DNA from: Actinomycetes bacterium | GTDB taxonomy: Bacteria; Actinomycetota; Acidimicrobiia; Acidimicrobiales; UBA8190 | Direction: 5' to 3' | Length of the DNA stretch: 6,264 bases | Assembly (NCBI GenBank): GCA_021779775.1 | Contig: JAJYAB010000110.1 | Location: 1 to 6,264 of the forward strand | In this document: positions 5,293 through 6,264 of the stretch, piece by piece | Layout: the number at the start of each line of letters is the position of its first letter | Position numbering within the stretch: position 1 is the first letter of the stretch | The notes under the pieces: model-generated | Told to the model about the DNA's origin: nothing | Seen by the model: only the letters and a program-made list of their open reading frames with translations | Databases searched by the model: none | Program-made: the position numbers and the translations under genes

Positions 5293-6222
5293 ATGCATCG
5301 TTTCCGGTTCGCCGTCCAGCTGTCGCGTGCCGCGTCGGGACACGAGTGGCGGGCGTTGGCCCGTAAGGCGGAGGATCTCGGGTACAGCACGCTGCTCATG
5401 CCCGACCATCTCGACGAGCAGTGGTCGCCGTTCGTCGCGCTGACGGTAGCCGCCGAGTGCACCACCGCGTTGCGCGTGGGCACGTTGGTCCTCGGAAACG
5501 ACTACCGGCATCCGGTGCTCGTCGCGCGCGAGGCGGCCACCTTGGACCTGCTCTCAGAGGGTCGCTTCGAGCTGGGCATGGGGGCCGGCTGGATGACGTC
5601 GGACTACGAGCAGGCCGGCATCGTCCTCGACGACCCCGGCATGCGGGTCGAGCGGCTGGCCGAATCGGTCGTGGTGGTGAAGGGACTGCTCCGCTCAGGC
5701 ACGACCAGCGCCAGCGGACCGCACTACCGGCTGGCTGGTGCGTCGGGCTACCCGGCGCCGTCCGCGTCGCACACCCCGCCGATCATGATCGGGGGGGGCA
5801 GCCCCCGGGTGCTGGCCCTGGCGGGTCGCGAAGCCGACATCGTCGGCGTGAACCCGCGGCTCACCCCCGGGGTCATCGGCCCCGAGGCGATCGCGTCCGC
5901 CGTCCCTGAGGCATACGACCGGCGCCTGCAATGGATCCGTCAGGCTGCCGGGGACCGCATGGAGCAGATCGAGCTGCAGTGCCTGACGTTCGTCGTGCGC
6001 GTCGTGCCGGACGGCCAGCGGGTCATCGACGAGCTGGCACCGATGTTCTCGATGACTCCGGCGGAGGCTGCCCAGACTCCGGTGGCCCTGGTCGGCACGG
6101 TGGAGCAGATCGCCGACACGCTCGAAGCGCGCCGGGCCCGGTGGGGCTTCAGCTACATCGTCGTGCACGAGGCGGAGCTCGACGTGTTCGCTCCGGTGGT
6201 CAGCCGGCTGACCGGGAAATGA
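5293..6222 (+). CDS. LLM-class flavin- or F420-dependent oxidoreductase
   Basis: This 309-residue protein is a luciferase-like monooxygenase-fold (TIM barrel) oxidoreductase, probably cytoplasmic. Diagnostic segments include MPDHL (36-40), RVGTLVLGNDYRHPVLVAREAAT... beginning at 61, LDLLSEGRFELGMGAGW (84-100), PPIMIGGGSPRVLALAGREADI from 162, and the C-terminal VGTVEQIADTLEARRARWGFSYIVV from 267. The RFELGMGAGW signature and lack of FMN-monooxygenase partner genes favour coenzyme F420 over FMN. The N-terminal FRFAVQL and the overall layout resemble the MSMEG_2516-type F420-dependent subfamily; this is recalled similarity, not a search. The substrate is unknown, since subfamilies act on sugars phosphates, alcohols, xenobiotics or lipids. 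The start is the only ATG before the conserved FRFAVQ strand, and the gene is divergent from the DAHP synthase with 39 bp between start codons. The stop codon lies inside an 11-bp tandem duplication. Confidence 0.92.
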   Translation: MHRFRFAVQLSRAASGHEWRALARKAEDLGYSTLLMPDHLDEQWSPFVALTVAAECTTALRVGTLVLGNDYRHPVLVAREAATLDLLSEGRFELGMGAGWMTSDYEQAGIVLDDPGMRVERLAESVVVVKGLLRSGTTSASGPHYRLAGASGYPAPSASHTPPIMIGGGSPRVLALAGREADIVGVNPRLTPGVIGPEAIASAVPEAYDRRLQWIRQAAGDRMEQIELQCLTFVVRVVPDGQRVIDELAPMFSMTPAEAAQTPVALVGTVEQIADTLEARRARWGFSYIVVHEAELDVFAPVVSRLTGK

Positions 6223-6233
6223 CCGGGAAATGA
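6209..6233. repeat. 11-bp tandem duplication across the oxidoreductase stop codon
   Basis: TGACCGGGAAA occurs at 6209-6219 and 6220-6230, followed by TGA. The first in-frame stop is at 6220-6222 and a second TGA, out of frame, is at 6231-6233. The last four codons (Leu-Thr-Gly-Lys region) and the stop are therefore copied into the 3' flank. Confidence 0.85.
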
Positions 6234-6264
6234 TGGCCGACGGCACCGGCACCGGCACCGGCAC
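6233..6264 (+). CDS. Possible start of a downstream gene, cut by the window edge
   Basis: An ATG at 6233 opens a frame without stop to the edge: MADGTGTGTG, the Gly-Thr pairs coming from a hexanucleotide repeat. The ATG overlaps the second TGA of the duplicated block as TGATG, the usual arrangement of translationally coupled genes. Only ten codons are visible and there is no strong Shine-Dalgarno, so this is a suggestion. A minus-strand frame also runs through here without a stop, but it is antisense to the oxidoreductase. Confidence 0.3.
   Translation, partial: MADGTGTGTG
6241..6264. repeat. CGGCAC hexanucleotide repeat, at least four copies
   Basis: Four perfect copies of CGGCAC fill 6241-6264 and reach the window edge, so the full length is unknown. 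A 6-bp period preserves reading frame. In the possible downstream gene it would encode Gly-Thr pairs. Confidence 0.9.

Overview
The window is GC-rich, densely coding bacterial DNA, and every gene I could assign points to a high-GC actinobacterium. A class II (plant/mycobacterial-type) DAHP synthase, an F420-type luciferase-like oxidoreductase, and an HSD17B4-like short-chain dehydrogenase next to a FadA-type thiolase are a typical actinobacterial set. A secreted protein built on 'YWLVASDGGVFAFG' repeats suggests an Acidimicrobiia-like lineage. That placement is inference from family content, not a phylogeny.

Layout, left to right. (1) Minus strand, 1-835: a thiolase whose C-terminal end lies beyond the left edge. 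(2) Minus strand, 971-1873: an NAD-type SDR upstream of the thiolase, probably in the same transcript, although 135 bp of non-coding DNA separates them. (3) 1874-2186: a regulatory region with a candidate promoter (TTGACA / 18 bp / TAGCGT), a partial inverted repeat over its -35 box, a long leader, and a 17-bp tandem array (6.35 copies) that runs into the end of the next gene. (4) Minus strand, 2187-3782: an exported protein with six repeats of about 42 residues followed by a GH25-like (lysozyme-type) domain. (5) Minus strand, 3910-5253: class II DAHP synthase, the first enzyme of the shikimate pathway. (6) Plus strand, 5293-6222: an LLM-class flavin/F420 oxidoreductase, divergent from the DAHP synthase across only 39 bp. 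(7) Right edge: an 11-bp duplication over the oxidoreductase stop codon, a possible next start codon at 6233, and a CGGCAC hexanucleotide repeat running off the window.

Functionally, the SDR and thiolase fit consecutive late steps of a beta-oxidation-type degradation: 3-hydroxyacyl-CoA to 3-ketoacyl-CoA, then thiolytic cleavage. The substrate could be a fatty acid or a sterol side chain. The DAHP synthase is housekeeping aromatic biosynthesis, the GH25-like protein probably acts at the cell wall, and the oxidoreductase has no assignable substrate.

I see no defence system, mobile element, CRISPR array or RNA gene. The most unusual signal is in the gene boundaries. Short tandem duplications (6, 11, 11, 14 and 17 bp) sit at or next to stop codons and a ribosome binding site. 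An 11-bp direct repeat brackets the SDR-thiolase spacer as if 126 bp had been inserted into a tightly coupled junction. Both divergent genes at 5253/5293 have a TANNNT box 6-7 nt before their ATG, the arrangement expected for leaderless mRNAs.
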